A stretch of 64,000 bases of DNA, taken from contig JAZDIU010000056.1 of assembly GCA_043804635.1 (NCBI GenBank), positions 7,737-71,736 of the forward strand, written 5' to 3'. Numbering within the stretch: the first letter of the stretch is position 1; every line of letters begins with the position of its first letter. The position numbers were made by a program, and so were the translations under genes. The notes beneath the pieces were generated by a model that ran no database searches, was not told the DNA's origin, and was given only the letters and a program-made list of their open reading frames with translations. Positions 1 to 9,221 of the stretch are shown here, piece by piece. This DNA is from JAZDIU01 sp043804635 (GTDB lineage Bacteria > Chloroflexota > Dehalococcoidia > Dehalococcoidales > UBA2162).

Positions 1-77
1 AATCTCCGATGGAGGAGTCGCCTTATGGCTGGTTCATCATCAACAATTAAGATAATTTCCCGGTTGGTGTTTACCAT
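1..77 (-). CDS. Response regulator receiver protein, N-terminal part only
   Basis: The reverse strand opens with ATG at 77 and reads MVNTNREIILIVDDEPAIRR and a few more residues before leaving the window. The hydrophobic strand followed by DDE is the start of a CheY-like receiver domain, so the acidic pocket is present; the phospho-acceptor Asp lies outside the window. It begins 12 bases after the stop of the preceding receiver gene and continues a minus-strand two-component cluster (kinase, regulator, regulator). No strong Shine-Dalgarno sequence is visible. Whether an output domain follows cannot be seen. Confidence 0.75.
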   Translation of the reverse strand, partial: MVNTNREIILIVDDEPAIRRLLHRR

Positions 78-89
78 TTTATTGTCCGG

Positions 90-440
90 CTATTCCAGTG
101 CTTTTAGTATTATAGCCTTTAATTCGTCCGGGGTAAATGGTTTGGGTAGAAACGGTCTGCCGGTTTGTTCCAGAAACGTCTGAGTATCGCCGCCCGCTAT
201 GTCTCCAGTGGTAAATATCACTCTGTTTGCTATCTCAGGATGTTGCTCTTTTATCCATTGATAAAGCTCTTTACCGTTCATCGTCGGAGTTTTTAAATCA
301 AACAATAATAGGTCATATTGTTCCTCAGCTAACATCTGACGTGCGATTAAGCCGTTGGCGGCTACATCTACCTTAAAATTTTCCTTTTCAAGGACTCTGC
401 GGCATACATCGGAAATTGCCGGTTCATCTTCGACAATCAA
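90..440 (-). CDS. Single-domain response regulator (CheY-like)
   Basis: A 116-residue stand-alone receiver domain: acidic pair in IVEDEP at the N-terminus, phospho-acceptor Asp in LLLFDLKTP, the Thr switch in VIFTTG, and the invariant Lys in LPKPF. No DNA-binding or enzymatic domain follows, so it probably acts by protein-protein contact or phosphotransfer. The listed start is a TTG at 440; the frame stays open upstream and reads KKI just before it, which is typical of receiver strand 1, so the true start may lie slightly upstream at a non-ATG codon. It sits 44 bases after the hybrid-looking kinase gene and is most likely its phosphorylation partner. Confidence 0.85.
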   Translation of the reverse strand: MIVEDEPAISDVCRRVLEKENFKVDVAANGLIARQMLAEEQYDLLLFDLKTPTMNGKELYQWIKEQHPEIANRVIFTTGDIAGGDTQTFLEQTGRPFLPKPFTPDELKAIILKALE

Positions 441-484
441 TATTTTTTTCTGGTAATGGAGTCTTTCTATTTTACACCTTCTTA

Positions 485-2872
485 TTAATCGTGGATTGGT
501 AGTTCTACGATAAATGCGGCACCTTTACCTGGTTCGCTTTCGGTATATATTCTGCCGCCGTGAGCGGTTACTATCCCGTGGCAAATGCTTAAACCGAGGC
601 CGGTACCTTTACCCACTTCTTTGGTAGTAAAGAAAGGATTAAAGATGCGGCTCATATTCTCTACACTAATTCCCGGACCGTCATCAGCCAGAGAAGCTCT
701 GATAAAATCTCCCGCCCGTTCGGTAATGATGTTCAGGTTGCCTCTTCCGTGTGCTTCTATCATAAAATACTCGGCGTTGATAATAATATTTAGAAAGACT
801 TGTTGAAGCTGAAAACCGTCAGCCTTAACTTCAGGCAACTCAGCGAGGAACCTCGTGTTGACCTTGATGTTGTTTATTTTATGTTCATAAGCACGCATTT
901 CAAGAACTTTTTGTATAGTGTCATTTATATCTACAGGTTGCTTTTTAGGCTCGTGCTTTCGGGCAAAAGTAAGCAGATTTCTTACTATATGGGCGGTACG
1001 CTGGGCTTCTTTATTAATCGTAGTCAAGTCTTCTTTTAAATTGTCAGGTACGTCTTTTTCCAGTAGTAATTGTGAGAAACCGATTATGCTGGTTAAAGGG
1101 TTATTTAGCTCATGAGCGATTCCTGAGGATAACTCACCGATAGAAGCCAGGCGGTCGGTTATGATTAGTTGTTCTTCTCTCTGTCGACGTTCCGATATGT
1201 CACGAGTGATAGAAACAGTTCCTACCGGCTTACCAGAGGCATCCTTGAAGGCGGCAATGCTCACCTCACCGGGAAATTCACGCCCATCCTTAGTCAAGAA
1301 TGTGCATTCAATGTTTTTGGCATAACCCTCCTTGAATGCCTGGCGCCTATCTTGTTCAATTCTGGAACGGTCTTTATTGACGCTGAGAGAAAAAACAGGC
1401 CGTCCGATGAGTTCTGCTTTACTGTCATAACCATGCATACGGACTTTAGCTTCGTTTGCCTCTAGTATTGTCCCCTCAAGATTAGTGATAGTTACTCCGT
1501 CAGTCATAGATTCGAACATAAGACGTAGTTTTTCTTCAGATTGCTTTAGCGCGTCTTCCATACCTTTGCGCTCGGTGATATCCCGGACTATGGACATGTC
1601 TGCCGGCTTGCCGCCATATTCGACTAGACTGGCAGTCCCTTCTACTGGAATTTTTCTGCCATATTTACTCACGAGTTCTATTTCGTAGGTGGGAGTAAGG
1701 GTCTCACCAGCCATTCTTCGGTTATATCTGTCCTGGATAAATTTCCGCCATTCCGGAGCAACGAAATCCAATCCCGGCTTTCCGACCATCTCGTCAAGCG
1801 AGAAGCCAGTTATTTCAAGGAGTTTTGGATTGGCGAATTTTAGAATATCGTCCTGGATAATTTGAATGCCGTCACCGCTTCTGTTGACGACATTGCTGTA
1901 TAATGCTTCAGATTCTTTAAGAGCTCCTTCTATCCTTTTACGTTCGGTGATATCATGGCTTATGCCAATAAATCCGATTGGATTTCCAGATTGGTCTCTG
2001 AGAACGGCATTATTCACTTCAGCTAAGAATTCTGTCCCGTCTTTTTTAAGAAGACTGTATTCGGCACTTTTAATAAGACCACCAGCAACTCTATCTTTCA
2101 TATTGTCTTCAATTCTAATGCGGTCGCTTGCAGCGATAAGGTCTAAGAGACTCCGCCCAATGAGCTCTTCTTTACTGTCATAACCATGCATACAGACTTT
2201 AGCTTCGTTTACCTGAGTAATTTTACCGTTCGTATCGCTGAGGACAGCTCCTACTGTCAGAGACTGGAACATGAGACGCAATTTTTCCTCAGACTGCTGT
2301 AGTTCCTTTTCTGTGAGTTGATGCTTCTCATCCTCTTCAATGTTGTATAGGGCGAAGGCGACGTCACCAGCCAACTCTTTAAATAGAGATTGCTCTTCGG
2401 GGTCGAGGGCGTAATCTGACGGGACATAGACCGCGACTACGCCGTAAACTTTCCTTCGGTATTGAAGGCGACTGATGAGTCCTTTACCACTGTTATAGTG
2501 GCTTTTGGGCAGGCAAGCATTTTCTTCTTGGAGGATATCATCACACACTCCAAACGAATCTCTGTGTGCGAGCAACCGGTCAATGCACTGCGGATAGCTG
2601 CCTTGCTCAAGTTGCTGAAGGAAATTTCCCATTTCTTTGCCGCCGGATACTGCTGCAGAAAGGTATTTACGATTCTTATCAAACAGTAGTATCCAGGCAC
2701 ACAAAAATCCCCGCGTCTCCACCATAAGGTCGCAGCTCTTTTGAATAAGGCGTTCTCTATCTTTCTCTTGAACGATGAGCTGATTGACATTTCTAAGTGC
2801 TTTGAGAACAGAGTTGAGGTTTATAATTCGTTCTTTATCATTTCTTTTAGCAGGTGTGCGTTTTTTCATATA
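485..2872 (-). CDS. GAF-PAS(x3) sensor histidine kinase
   Basis: A 795-residue soluble-looking sensor kinase. An N-terminal GAF-like region (about 30-175) is followed by three PAS/PAC units, each ending in the PAC signature: GISHDITERKR, IVRDITERKG and SITRDISERRQ. The first and third PAS copies share RMHGYDSK/CMHGYDSK, showing recent internal duplication. The catalytic core has the H-box HELNNPLTS, N-box NIIINA, G1 box DDGPGIS and G2 box GTGLGLSI. No transmembrane segment is evident, so it should sense a cytosolic signal. I chose the ATG at 2872 (MKKRTPAK); an upstream TTG at 2944 adds 24 residues with no domain. It heads a cluster with two receiver-domain genes. Confidence 0.88.
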   Translation of the reverse strand, partial: YMKKRTPAKRNDKERIINLNSVLKALRNVNQLIVQEKDRERLIQKSCDLMVETRGFLCAWILLFDKNRKYLSAAVSGGKEMGNFLQQLEQGSYPQCIDRLLAHRDSFGVCDDILQEENACLPKSHYNSGKGLISRLQYRRKVYGVVAVYVPSDYALDPEEQSLFKELAGDVAFALYNIEEDEKHQLTEKELQQSEEKLRLMFQSLTVGAVLSDTNGKITQVNEAKVCMHGYDSKEELIGRSLLDLIAASDRIRIEDNMKDRVAGGLIKSAEYSLLKKDGTEFLAEVNNAVLRDQSGNPIGFIGISHDITERKRIEGALKESEALYSNVVNRSGDGIQIIQDDILKFANPKLLEITGFSLDEMVGKPGLDFVAPEWRKFIQDRYNRRMAGETLTPTYEIELVSKYGRKIPVEGTASLVEYGGKPADMSIVRDITERKGMEDALKQSEEKLRLMFESMTDGVTITNLEGTILEANEAKVRMHGYDSKAELIGRPVFSLSVNKDRSRIEQDRRQAFKEGYAKNIECTFLTKDGREFPGEVSIAAFKDASGKPVGTVSITRDISERRQREEQLIITDRLASIGELSSGIAHELNNPLTSIIGFSQLLLEKDVPDNLKEDLTTINKEAQRTAHIVRNLLTFARKHEPKKQPVDINDTIQKVLEMRAYEHKINNIKVNTRFLAELPEVKADGFQLQQVFLNIIINAEYFMIEAHGRGNLNIITERAGDFIRASLADDGPGISVENMSRIFNPFFTTKEVGKGTGLGLSICHGIVTAHGGRIYTESEPGKGAAFIVELPIHD

Positions 2873-3065
2873 CTTTTGTCTCGTAAATTCGCACCAATGG
2901 GAGCAAATAAAGTAGACTTTTGTCAACAGAAAGCCAAATGGCAAACAATAGCTTAAAAATGCTAGATATAATTTACAAGCTTAGCTTGCTCTTGAGAAGA
3001 CCCGAAGGGATAAGATATGTGACCTAAGAGGGTCATTATAATGAGCCAAAAGGTTCACAATCTTA

Positions 3066-4562
3066 TTATTGAGCACAATAGCTTTGGTTGCCGCCGTTTC
3101 GTTTGGCGTGGTAGAGAGCAGTATCTGCAACGGCGATAATCTCTTCCATTCCTTTTCCATTCGCTGGCCAGCTAGCCAAACCTAGACTCGCTGTGGTCAT
3201 ATTACCGACTATCATTTTTGAAGCAATCTGCTTGCGGACGCGTTCCGCCACTGCTTTAGCAGCTGCAATTGGTGTGTTGGGGAGAAGGATGGCAAATTCG
3301 TCACCGCCATATCGGAAAGCTAGGTCAGCACTCCGTATCGTACGTTTGATAGCGTCCCCAATTTCGGCAAGTAGTTTATCACCAACCAAATGGCCGTGAT
3401 GATCGTTGAAAGCCTTAAATCTATCCAGGTCAAGAATTATTAGTGAGAAGACACCGCCATAGCGCAAATGACGGTTAATTTCATTAACTATTGTCTCATC
3501 AAGGGAGCGCCGATTGAGCAACCCGGTCAGGTCATCAATTCGAGCCTTTTCTTCGACTTCGGTGTAAAGGCGAGCATTTTCGATATGCATAGCAATCTGG
3601 GATGCTAATTGTTCCAAAAGTGTTACCTTACTCTTGCTATAGGTATTGGGGGAAAGACTACCTACGATTAGATTGCCGGTGACTCTGTCCTTAGCCATCA
3701 GCGGGAGATAAACCAGCGAGTGTATTCCCTGTTTAACAAAGGCTTTGCTAGAGATAAACTGGCTGCCTTGTGAAAGGTCTATTTCAACGTGGGCTTTTTT
3801 ATGAGTGGTAATCCATTCCGTAGCCGTTCCTTTGACTGGAACTTCTTCTCCTACCTTCCATATAGAGTTAGCAGACAACGCCAGAAAATAAGGGCGGTTG
3901 CTTTTAAGTAAAACTACACCAGCCCAGTTAACATCAACTACTCGCCCTAGTTCGGCAATCAGACTACCAAACACTTTCTGAATGTCGAGAGTCGAGGTTA
4001 TGATAGTGTTGCAGCGATTAATCACAGATAAGTTTTCGCTTTGTCGGGCAAGTTGCTCCCGCAGGTATTCTTTTTCCATACCCGTGGCTGACCGATCGAC
4101 AATACTCTTGAGGAAACGAAAATCTTCAGGTAGATATTTACCCGATTGCTTTTTAGCTATCACCAGAATTCCGATTAACTGTTCGCGGCTTATTATCGGT
4201 AAGAGTAACGCTACTTCACCGAGATTAAATTCGGGGGGATGGGTCTCTCTGAAGACACGAAGTTGCGGTAGCGTTGCTAAAGTCTCACTTGTCAGCGGTT
4301 TCTTTTCTCGGTTGAGATAATCAATTAGTGGGTCCTGCCGGCGAATTTTCAGATTTGTTAGAAAAGAACTTTTGCTGCCGCATTTATAAGAGAGACTGGT
4401 ATAATCATCGTCATCAGTGTCCAGGAATAGCAAGCATACCCATTCACAACCGAAAGCATCAGCAATTAATGTTACTAACTGGTTGCCTTGCTCTTGAAGT
4501 CCAAAGATATCTTGTATTCTGCTAGCGAAATCGGATAATTGTTGACGGTAGTCCATAGCCAT
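3066..4562 (-). CDS. GAF-GAF-GGDEF diguanylate cyclase
   Basis: A 498-residue protein predicted to make cyclic di-GMP from two GTP. Two GAF-like sensory regions (about 10-160 and 175-335) precede a C-terminal GGDEF domain (about 340-498). The active-site signature is intact as RYGGDEFAILL, preceded by the metal-binding DLDRFKAFND segment and the DDLTGLLNRRS entry motif. No membrane segment is seen. It lies directly downstream, on the same strand, of the type IV pilus operon (pilT ends the operon 20 bases upstream of its start), which suggests that c-di-GMP output is coupled to pilus function; that link is inference from position. Confidence 0.88.
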   Translation of the reverse strand: MAMDYRQQLSDFASRIQDIFGLQEQGNQLVTLIADAFGCEWVCLLFLDTDDDDYTSLSYKCGSKSSFLTNLKIRRQDPLIDYLNREKKPLTSETLATLPQLRVFRETHPPEFNLGEVALLLPIISREQLIGILVIAKKQSGKYLPEDFRFLKSIVDRSATGMEKEYLREQLARQSENLSVINRCNTIITSTLDIQKVFGSLIAELGRVVDVNWAGVVLLKSNRPYFLALSANSIWKVGEEVPVKGTATEWITTHKKAHVEIDLSQGSQFISSKAFVKQGIHSLVYLPLMAKDRVTGNLIVGSLSPNTYSKSKVTLLEQLASQIAMHIENARLYTEVEEKARIDDLTGLLNRRSLDETIVNEINRHLRYGGVFSLIILDLDRFKAFNDHHGHLVGDKLLAEIGDAIKRTIRSADLAFRYGGDEFAILLPNTPIAAAKAVAERVRKQIASKMIVGNMTTASLGLASWPANGKGMEEIIAVADTALYHAKRNGGNQSYCAQ

Positions 4563-4582
4563 CTATGTAGATAGGATTAATC

Positions 4583-5647
4583 TCAATGAACGCCACCGAT
4601 AAGCTTTCCTACCTCCTCCTGGTCGTTGCAGAAAGCAAACAGGCTATCGCGAGTTATTGCGCCTGAGCGATAGAGGTTAACCAATGCCTGGTCGAGTAGG
4701 ACCATCCCTAATCTGGCTTGAGTAAGCATGACATTAGGCAACTGGAAGATTTTACCTTCTCTGATGCAGTTTCTAGCCGCCGGGGTAGCCAGCATTACCT
4801 CGACGGCAGCTACTCTTCCTGAGCCGTCAGCTTTAGGCACGAGTACCTGACATAGAATACCAATAAGAAGTGAAGCTAACCTGGATTGGACCAGGGGACG
4901 CTCGTAGGGTGGGAAAAGGTCTATAATCCTCTCAACAGCCTGAGAAGCACTCGGTGCGTGACCGGTAGTCAGCACTAAGTGTCCGGTCTCGGCTACGCTG
5001 AGCACTGCTCCTGCAGTATCCGCATCCCTCATTTCCCCGACGAGAACCACATCAGGGTTCTGTCTTAGCACGTGTCTTAACGCCTCAGTAAAAGAATGAG
5101 TATCGCTACCAAGCTCTCGTTGAGTTATGGTGCACTTATTATCGGTATACACGAACTCTACCGGGTCCTCGATTGTCACCAGCCGACGATATTCGATGTT
5201 ATTCAAGTAATTAATCATAGCGCTTAGCGTAGTCGATTTGCCGCTGCCAGTGGGTCCGGTAACCACTATCAACCCCCGGGGTCTTAGAATAAGCTCTTTG
5301 CACAGCATAGGCAACCCCAATTCATCGATGGTCGGAATTTGCCCTTTTATAAGACGGATAACGAGACTAATCGTGCCACGTTGTTTAGCGGCGTTGATAC
5401 GAAGTCGACAGAGGTCAGGGACGCTATAACTAAAGTCTAATTCCATGTCACGTTCAAAATCGGCTCTCTCTTTATCACCAGTTAATTGAGTTAAGGCTTG
5501 TTCTATCTCTTCATTGGTCAGCGGTGCCATATCGGCTACCTGTTGAAGGATACCGTTAATACGGAACACGGGCGGCGCAGAGGCAACGATATGAATATCG
5601 GAAGCTCCCTTTTCTGCAGCCAAATGAATCAGTGCTAAGATATCCAT
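4583..5647 (-). CDS. pilT: PilT-type pilus retraction ATPase
   Basis: A 354-residue hexameric secretion ATPase of the PilT group that powers pilus disassembly. Walker A is GPTGSGKSTT, the Asp box region contains TIEDPVEF, Walker B is VVLVGEMRD, and the His box has TGHLVLTTGHAPSA. The N-terminal half carries the KGASDIHI segment typical of PilT rather than the longer N-domain of PilB. Its start codon overlaps the stop of the upstream PilM-PilN fusion by one base, so it is the last pilus gene of the operon. In many PilT proteins the His box reads TLHTxxA; here it is TGHAPSA. Confidence 0.92.
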   Translation of the reverse strand: MDILALIHLAAEKGASDIHIVASAPPVFRINGILQQVADMAPLTNEEIEQALTQLTGDKERADFERDMELDFSYSVPDLCRLRINAAKQRGTISLVIRLIKGQIPTIDELGLPMLCKELILRPRGLIVVTGPTGSGKSTTLSAMINYLNNIEYRRLVTIEDPVEFVYTDNKCTITQRELGSDTHSFTEALRHVLRQNPDVVLVGEMRDADTAGAVLSVAETGHLVLTTGHAPSASQAVERIIDLFPPYERPLVQSRLASLLIGILCQVLVPKADGSGRVAAVEVMLATPAARNCIREGKIFQLPNVMLTQARLGMVLLDQALVNLYRSGAITRDSLFAFCNDQEEVGKLIGGVH

Positions 5648-7344
5648 CAGGTTACCTTCTTAATTGTAAGAGAGAGGGAAAAAGAAATCGTTTCATTCTC
5701 AAGTTTAGCCATACTTATGTTTATACCAGCGAATCTACCACTTTTATCAAGAGTGCTAAGATATCCCCGAACATCCTCTTCCCCAGGGGCTACGCCTTGT
5801 ATGGTTAACGTTTCGCTGGCATAGCTGATTTTAGTGAGAGTAGTATTATCCGATAAACCTCTTAGTATCACTTCACCACTGCTAACCACACTACCGGGTT
5901 TTTCCAGGTCGCCAAGCAGAGCAAAATCCAGTTTACCTTGAGTTCTATCCATTTTAGTGAGAGTAATTTCACCGAATATTCCGCTCAGTCCAAGCGATTT
6001 TAGATAAGCCAAAATTTCTTTTTCACTAGGGACTTGCCCGCTCATGGTTAATTTATTGTCGGCATGACTTACCCCGGTCAAGTTAACCGAATAGGGTAAT
6101 TCATTCATAGCTACATCCAATTCACGGCTGATTCCGGCACTTTGCTTTTCGAGTGCATTGAAAGCAGCAGTTATATTATAAAGTGACGTTTCTGATTGCT
6201 TTACTTTATCCTCAAGTTCTGTGATTTTATTCAGTAGTTGTTGCCTCTCGGACTGCTGTTGCTTTAAGAGGTCTTCCGTAGTTTTCAATTCAGCTCGTGC
6301 CGAAGCGATATCGGCCGAAACACCCTGATTGAAGAATATCATAAGAGCTACTAGACCGGCAGTAACTCCGATACCAGTGAAAGCTCCGATATTTAATAAC
6401 GAAATAGGTTTTGGTAGATATGAATGGGGTAGGACGTTTAGATTAACCACCGAAGGACCGACTTCTTTTCCAGACAGACTCTGAAGAGCTAAACCAATAT
6501 TAACCATATAACGGCTGGGAGTAAATTCTCCGCGGCTTTCTAAAGGTGATGATAACATTAAAACGGGGTGTCCGATTGCTTCCGATAAAGCTTGACACAT
6601 CTCTGGTTCGCTAGCTAATTCTCCCGATACAAAAATAGGGACGGTAGGCGCGAGTACGTTTTCCGGATTGGTTGTATTATAAAAAGTAATAGTTCGACTC
6701 AATTCATTCTTTATCGCCGTCAATTTTTCTTCACTTGTTGGCGTCTGGGTAGCAAATGGGACACTTCTAATAGGTTGGGGGATACCATTAGCCATTACTA
6801 TTATATCGAATTCCGTCATTTGAACATCGACAATTACAGCCGTCTTGTCTCTCGCCACTCTAGCCAGCAATAAAGGCTTAACATCCATAAAATAGGGTTT
6901 TAAGCCAGACAGACGTAATGCCCCAAGCAATGCATCAATCGTCTTACGAGGCACAGCCACGAGAAATACCTGCGTTTTGCCCTGCGGAGCTGGAATAGAT
7001 TGCCAGGAAAGATAAAGCTGTTCAAGCGGCACAGGTAGCACTCTTTTTGCTTCTCGCTGAACCGCTTCAGCTAACATATCCCTAGGTAGCTGAGGAAAAC
7101 TAATAGGGCGAGAAAAGCAATGAAGTCCGCTGATGCCCACAGCGACTTTTGTAGTTCTCACTTTACAGGCGGCGAACAACTGCCTAATTTTAGCCGCAAC
7201 TTCTGCCTCATTAAGAACTACGTTACCTTTCACCAACTCAGGCTCAAGCGTCCATTCCGCCCATTCTCTTATTTGTTTGCCGTGACTTACCATAAGCCGC
7301 AGACTGCTATCATCGATATATAAAGTAACAATTTGTTTAGCCAT
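5647..7344 (-). CDS. PilM-PilN fusion, type IV pilus inner-membrane platform
   Basis: A 565-residue protein joining two pilus components usually encoded separately. Residues 1 to about 290 form an actin-like PilM domain. The PilN-type signature VNLNVLPHSYLPKPIS (about 300-316) follows, then one membrane segment (about 317-339), a coiled-coil stretch (about 345-400) and two related C-terminal alpha-beta repeats. The repeats share the pattern LTMSGQVPSEKEILAYL and LTIQGVAPGEEDVRGYL. PilM normally binds the cytoplasmic N-terminus of PilN, so the fusion covalently links natural partners. It lies between the PilO-like gene and pilT in the operon. Confidence 0.82.
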   Translation of the reverse strand: MAKQIVTLYIDDSSLRLMVSHGKQIREWAEWTLEPELVKGNVVLNEAEVAAKIRQLFAACKVRTTKVAVGISGLHCFSRPISFPQLPRDMLAEAVQREAKRVLPVPLEQLYLSWQSIPAPQGKTQVFLVAVPRKTIDALLGALRLSGLKPYFMDVKPLLLARVARDKTAVIVDVQMTEFDIIVMANGIPQPIRSVPFATQTPTSEEKLTAIKNELSRTITFYNTTNPENVLAPTVPIFVSGELASEPEMCQALSEAIGHPVLMLSSPLESRGEFTPSRYMVNIGLALQSLSGKEVGPSVVNLNVLPHSYLPKPISLLNIGAFTGIGVTAGLVALMIFFNQGVSADIASARAELKTTEDLLKQQQSERQQLLNKITELEDKVKQSETSLYNITAAFNALEKQSAGISRELDVAMNELPYSVNLTGVSHADNKLTMSGQVPSEKEILAYLKSLGLSGIFGEITLTKMDRTQGKLDFALLGDLEKPGSVVSSGEVILRGLSDNTTLTKISYASETLTIQGVAPGEEDVRGYLSTLDKSGRFAGINISMAKLENETISFSLSLTIKKVT

Positions 7345-7355
7345 AGCTACACATC

Positions 7356-8351
7356 CTAATAACTATTATAAATTGACAGTTCAAGTTCGGCTGTCGCAAT
7401 ATTCTCAGTCATCTCGGAACCAGGTAAAATCTTACCCAAATACCCCTCGATTGTCTCCTTGCTAGAGAGGGCACCAACTATTGTCTGCTGAATCATGCCA
7501 TTCCCGTCAATGAGGACCGTAACCGGAAAATTTGCAACATTGTACTTTTGGGCAACATTACCATTTGTGTCCAGAAGAACAGGCAGAGTAAGTTTTTTCG
7601 TCAGTAAGAACTCATTTATCTGTAATGGGCTTTCGCCGACATCGATAGCCCGCACTATTAAACCTTTGCTTCCCCATTTGTCATATATCTGCTGAAGATA
7701 AGATATTCCATCACGAGAGTCAGGCCTCCAAACTTGCCAGAAGTAAAGTAACACCGGTTCGCCTTTTAATTTGCTTAAGGAAGTAATTTGTCCATCTAAA
7801 TCAGGAAGTTCGAAAGCAGGTGCTGTCTGAGCTACATCTGCGGCTCCGGTCCCCATGTTGATTGCGATAGATTTAACAACACAGCGCCTGAATTGACTGT
7901 TTAAGTTACTCACAAAATTGAGTATATCAGGCGCGGTTCCTTTGATTTTTGCTTTCAGGGACATAATTGAAAAATTAATCCCTTCGAGATTGCCATTGCT
8001 GGAACCTGATACATCCAGATTTGTAACTTCGAGTCCGTAGCCTCTAGCAATCTCAAACAGTTGATTAGTAGCACTAACGCTCGTTATTTGTCCGGGTGAT
8101 ATTGCTTGTGCGTCTTTGTATTGTTCTTCAGTTTGAGCTAACTTACTTTCAAGCTCTTTAATACGAGATGAAAGCTCATCCGGCTGTATATTTTTTAATC
8201 TAGTTTCAGCTAAGGCTATTTTGTTATTGAGCTGATTTTTCTCATCGATTCGTTGATAACGAAACAAGGTTAAACTAACCGCTATAATAACCAAACCCCC
8301 CAGGATTATCAATAGTAATGTTTTTTTATTAAATTTCAATCCGCCTCCCAC
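7356..8351 (-). CDS. PilO-like pilus protein with inserted thioredoxin-like domain
   Basis: A 331-residue protein in the PilO position. Residues 11-30 form the membrane anchor, 35-85 a coiled coil, and about 90-166 the first part of a PilO ferredoxin-like domain. Residues about 176-312 are a TlpA/AhpC-type thioredoxin fold: APAFELPDLDGQ entry, FWQVWRPDSR where active TlpA proteins have FWATWCPPCR, and the cis-Pro loop NFPVTVLID. Both redox cysteines are replaced (Arg209, Ser212), so it cannot do thiol-disulfide exchange. The last residues, TAELELSIYNSY, resemble the final strand of PilO. The thioredoxin fold therefore seems inserted inside the PilO domain rather than appended. This is inferred from sequence pattern only. 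Confidence 0.75.
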   Translation of the reverse strand: MGGGLKFNKKTLLLIILGGLVIIAVSLTLFRYQRIDEKNQLNNKIALAETRLKNIQPDELSSRIKELESKLAQTEEQYKDAQAISPGQITSVSATNQLFEIARGYGLEVTNLDVSGSSNGNLEGINFSIMSLKAKIKGTAPDILNFVSNLNSQFRRCVVKSIAINMGTGAADVAQTAPAFELPDLDGQITSLSKLKGEPVLLYFWQVWRPDSRDGISYLQQIYDKWGSKGLIVRAIDVGESPLQINEFLLTKKLTLPVLLDTNGNVAQKYNVANFPVTVLIDGNGMIQQTIVGALSSKETIEGYLGKILPGSEMTENIATAELELSIYNSY

Positions 8352-8357
8352 AAGAGC

Positions 8358-9221
8358 TTACTTCGATATCTGCCACGACATAATGAAAATCGAACCATCG
8401 TCACGTTTCAATATATCAGCTATTATTTTAGCTCTAGTTCTGCCATCCTGGGAATGTATTGCTGTTGAAGTAACAAGATACCTTGTCCCAGTAATTTCAC
8501 CAACCACTCCGATATCGGTCCTCTCAGCGACTACCCAGGCATACTCACCGGAGAGACTACCCGAACCGGAGATATAGAAAGATTGGGTTTTTACTGGTTC
8601 GTCTTCGGAAATCTGCGGCCTTGGCGGGTCGAATGTCCAGTTGAGCAACCAGGCACCACTTCCGTCTTGTACCCTGGGCTCGTCGGGTTCTTCAAGCGAC
8701 AAGTTGCCGGCAAATCCAGCCGCCGAAGAATTATCATAGCTATAGCCGACGGGCATTCTTGCTCCGACCTGGTCAAGCTTAATATGAGGCTCCCCTCCCG
8801 GTGCTTCCCAGGTAACGGTTATCGTATATTTGTAAGCCTGTTCTGTTTCATCCCAGACTATATCCCCTTCTACATCAAGATAGTTGTAATGCACGTTAAT
8901 ATCGCTTAGTTCACCGAAATAGAAAGTATAGGTTCCTCTGTTATCAGTCGCCACGTTTACCGTCATCTGGTTGATATTTTCGGCTAATTGGGTAGGCGGC
9001 GAGAGGCCTTTTAATAACGACCACATAGTGTACTCAACCCCGGCATCAGCCGCATAAATTCCATCTACACTCTCGACCACGATACGGCTGGCTTTAAGAC
9101 TGGTACTGATATGGTTAAGACTGACGGCAATAGTCAGTCCACCTATTGCCAGTAAAGATAGAACTATGGGTAATGCCTGGCCTTTTTCTTTACGCAGCCA
9201 ATTTTTCATAATTACCATCAT
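8358..9221 (-). CDS. PilX-like pilus assembly protein
   Basis: A 287-residue protein with a short basic N-terminus, the EKGQALPIVLSLLAIGGL hydrophobic helix and then AADAGVEYTMW, the pattern of PilX/GspK-like minor pilins. The rest is a beta-rich extracellular domain with no recognised family. The ATG at 9221 overlaps the TGA of the preceding prepilin gene by four bases (ATGA), so translation is probably coupled. It has no classical G^FTLxE cleavage site, so processing by prepilin peptidase is uncertain. Alternative starts are the adjacent second ATG or Met5. Confidence 0.75.
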   Translation of the reverse strand: MMVIMKNWLRKEKGQALPIVLSLLAIGGLTIAVSLNHISTSLKASRIVVESVDGIYAADAGVEYTMWSLLKGLSPPTQLAENINQMTVNVATDNRGTYTFYFGELSDINVHYNYLDVEGDIVWDETEQAYKYTITVTWEAPGGEPHIKLDQVGARMPVGYSYDNSSAAGFAGNLSLEEPDEPRVQDGSGAWLLNWTFDPPRPQISEDEPVKTQSFYISGSGSLSGEYAWVVAERTDIGVVGEITGTRYLVTSTAIHSQDGRTRAKIIADILKRDDGSIFIMSWQISK

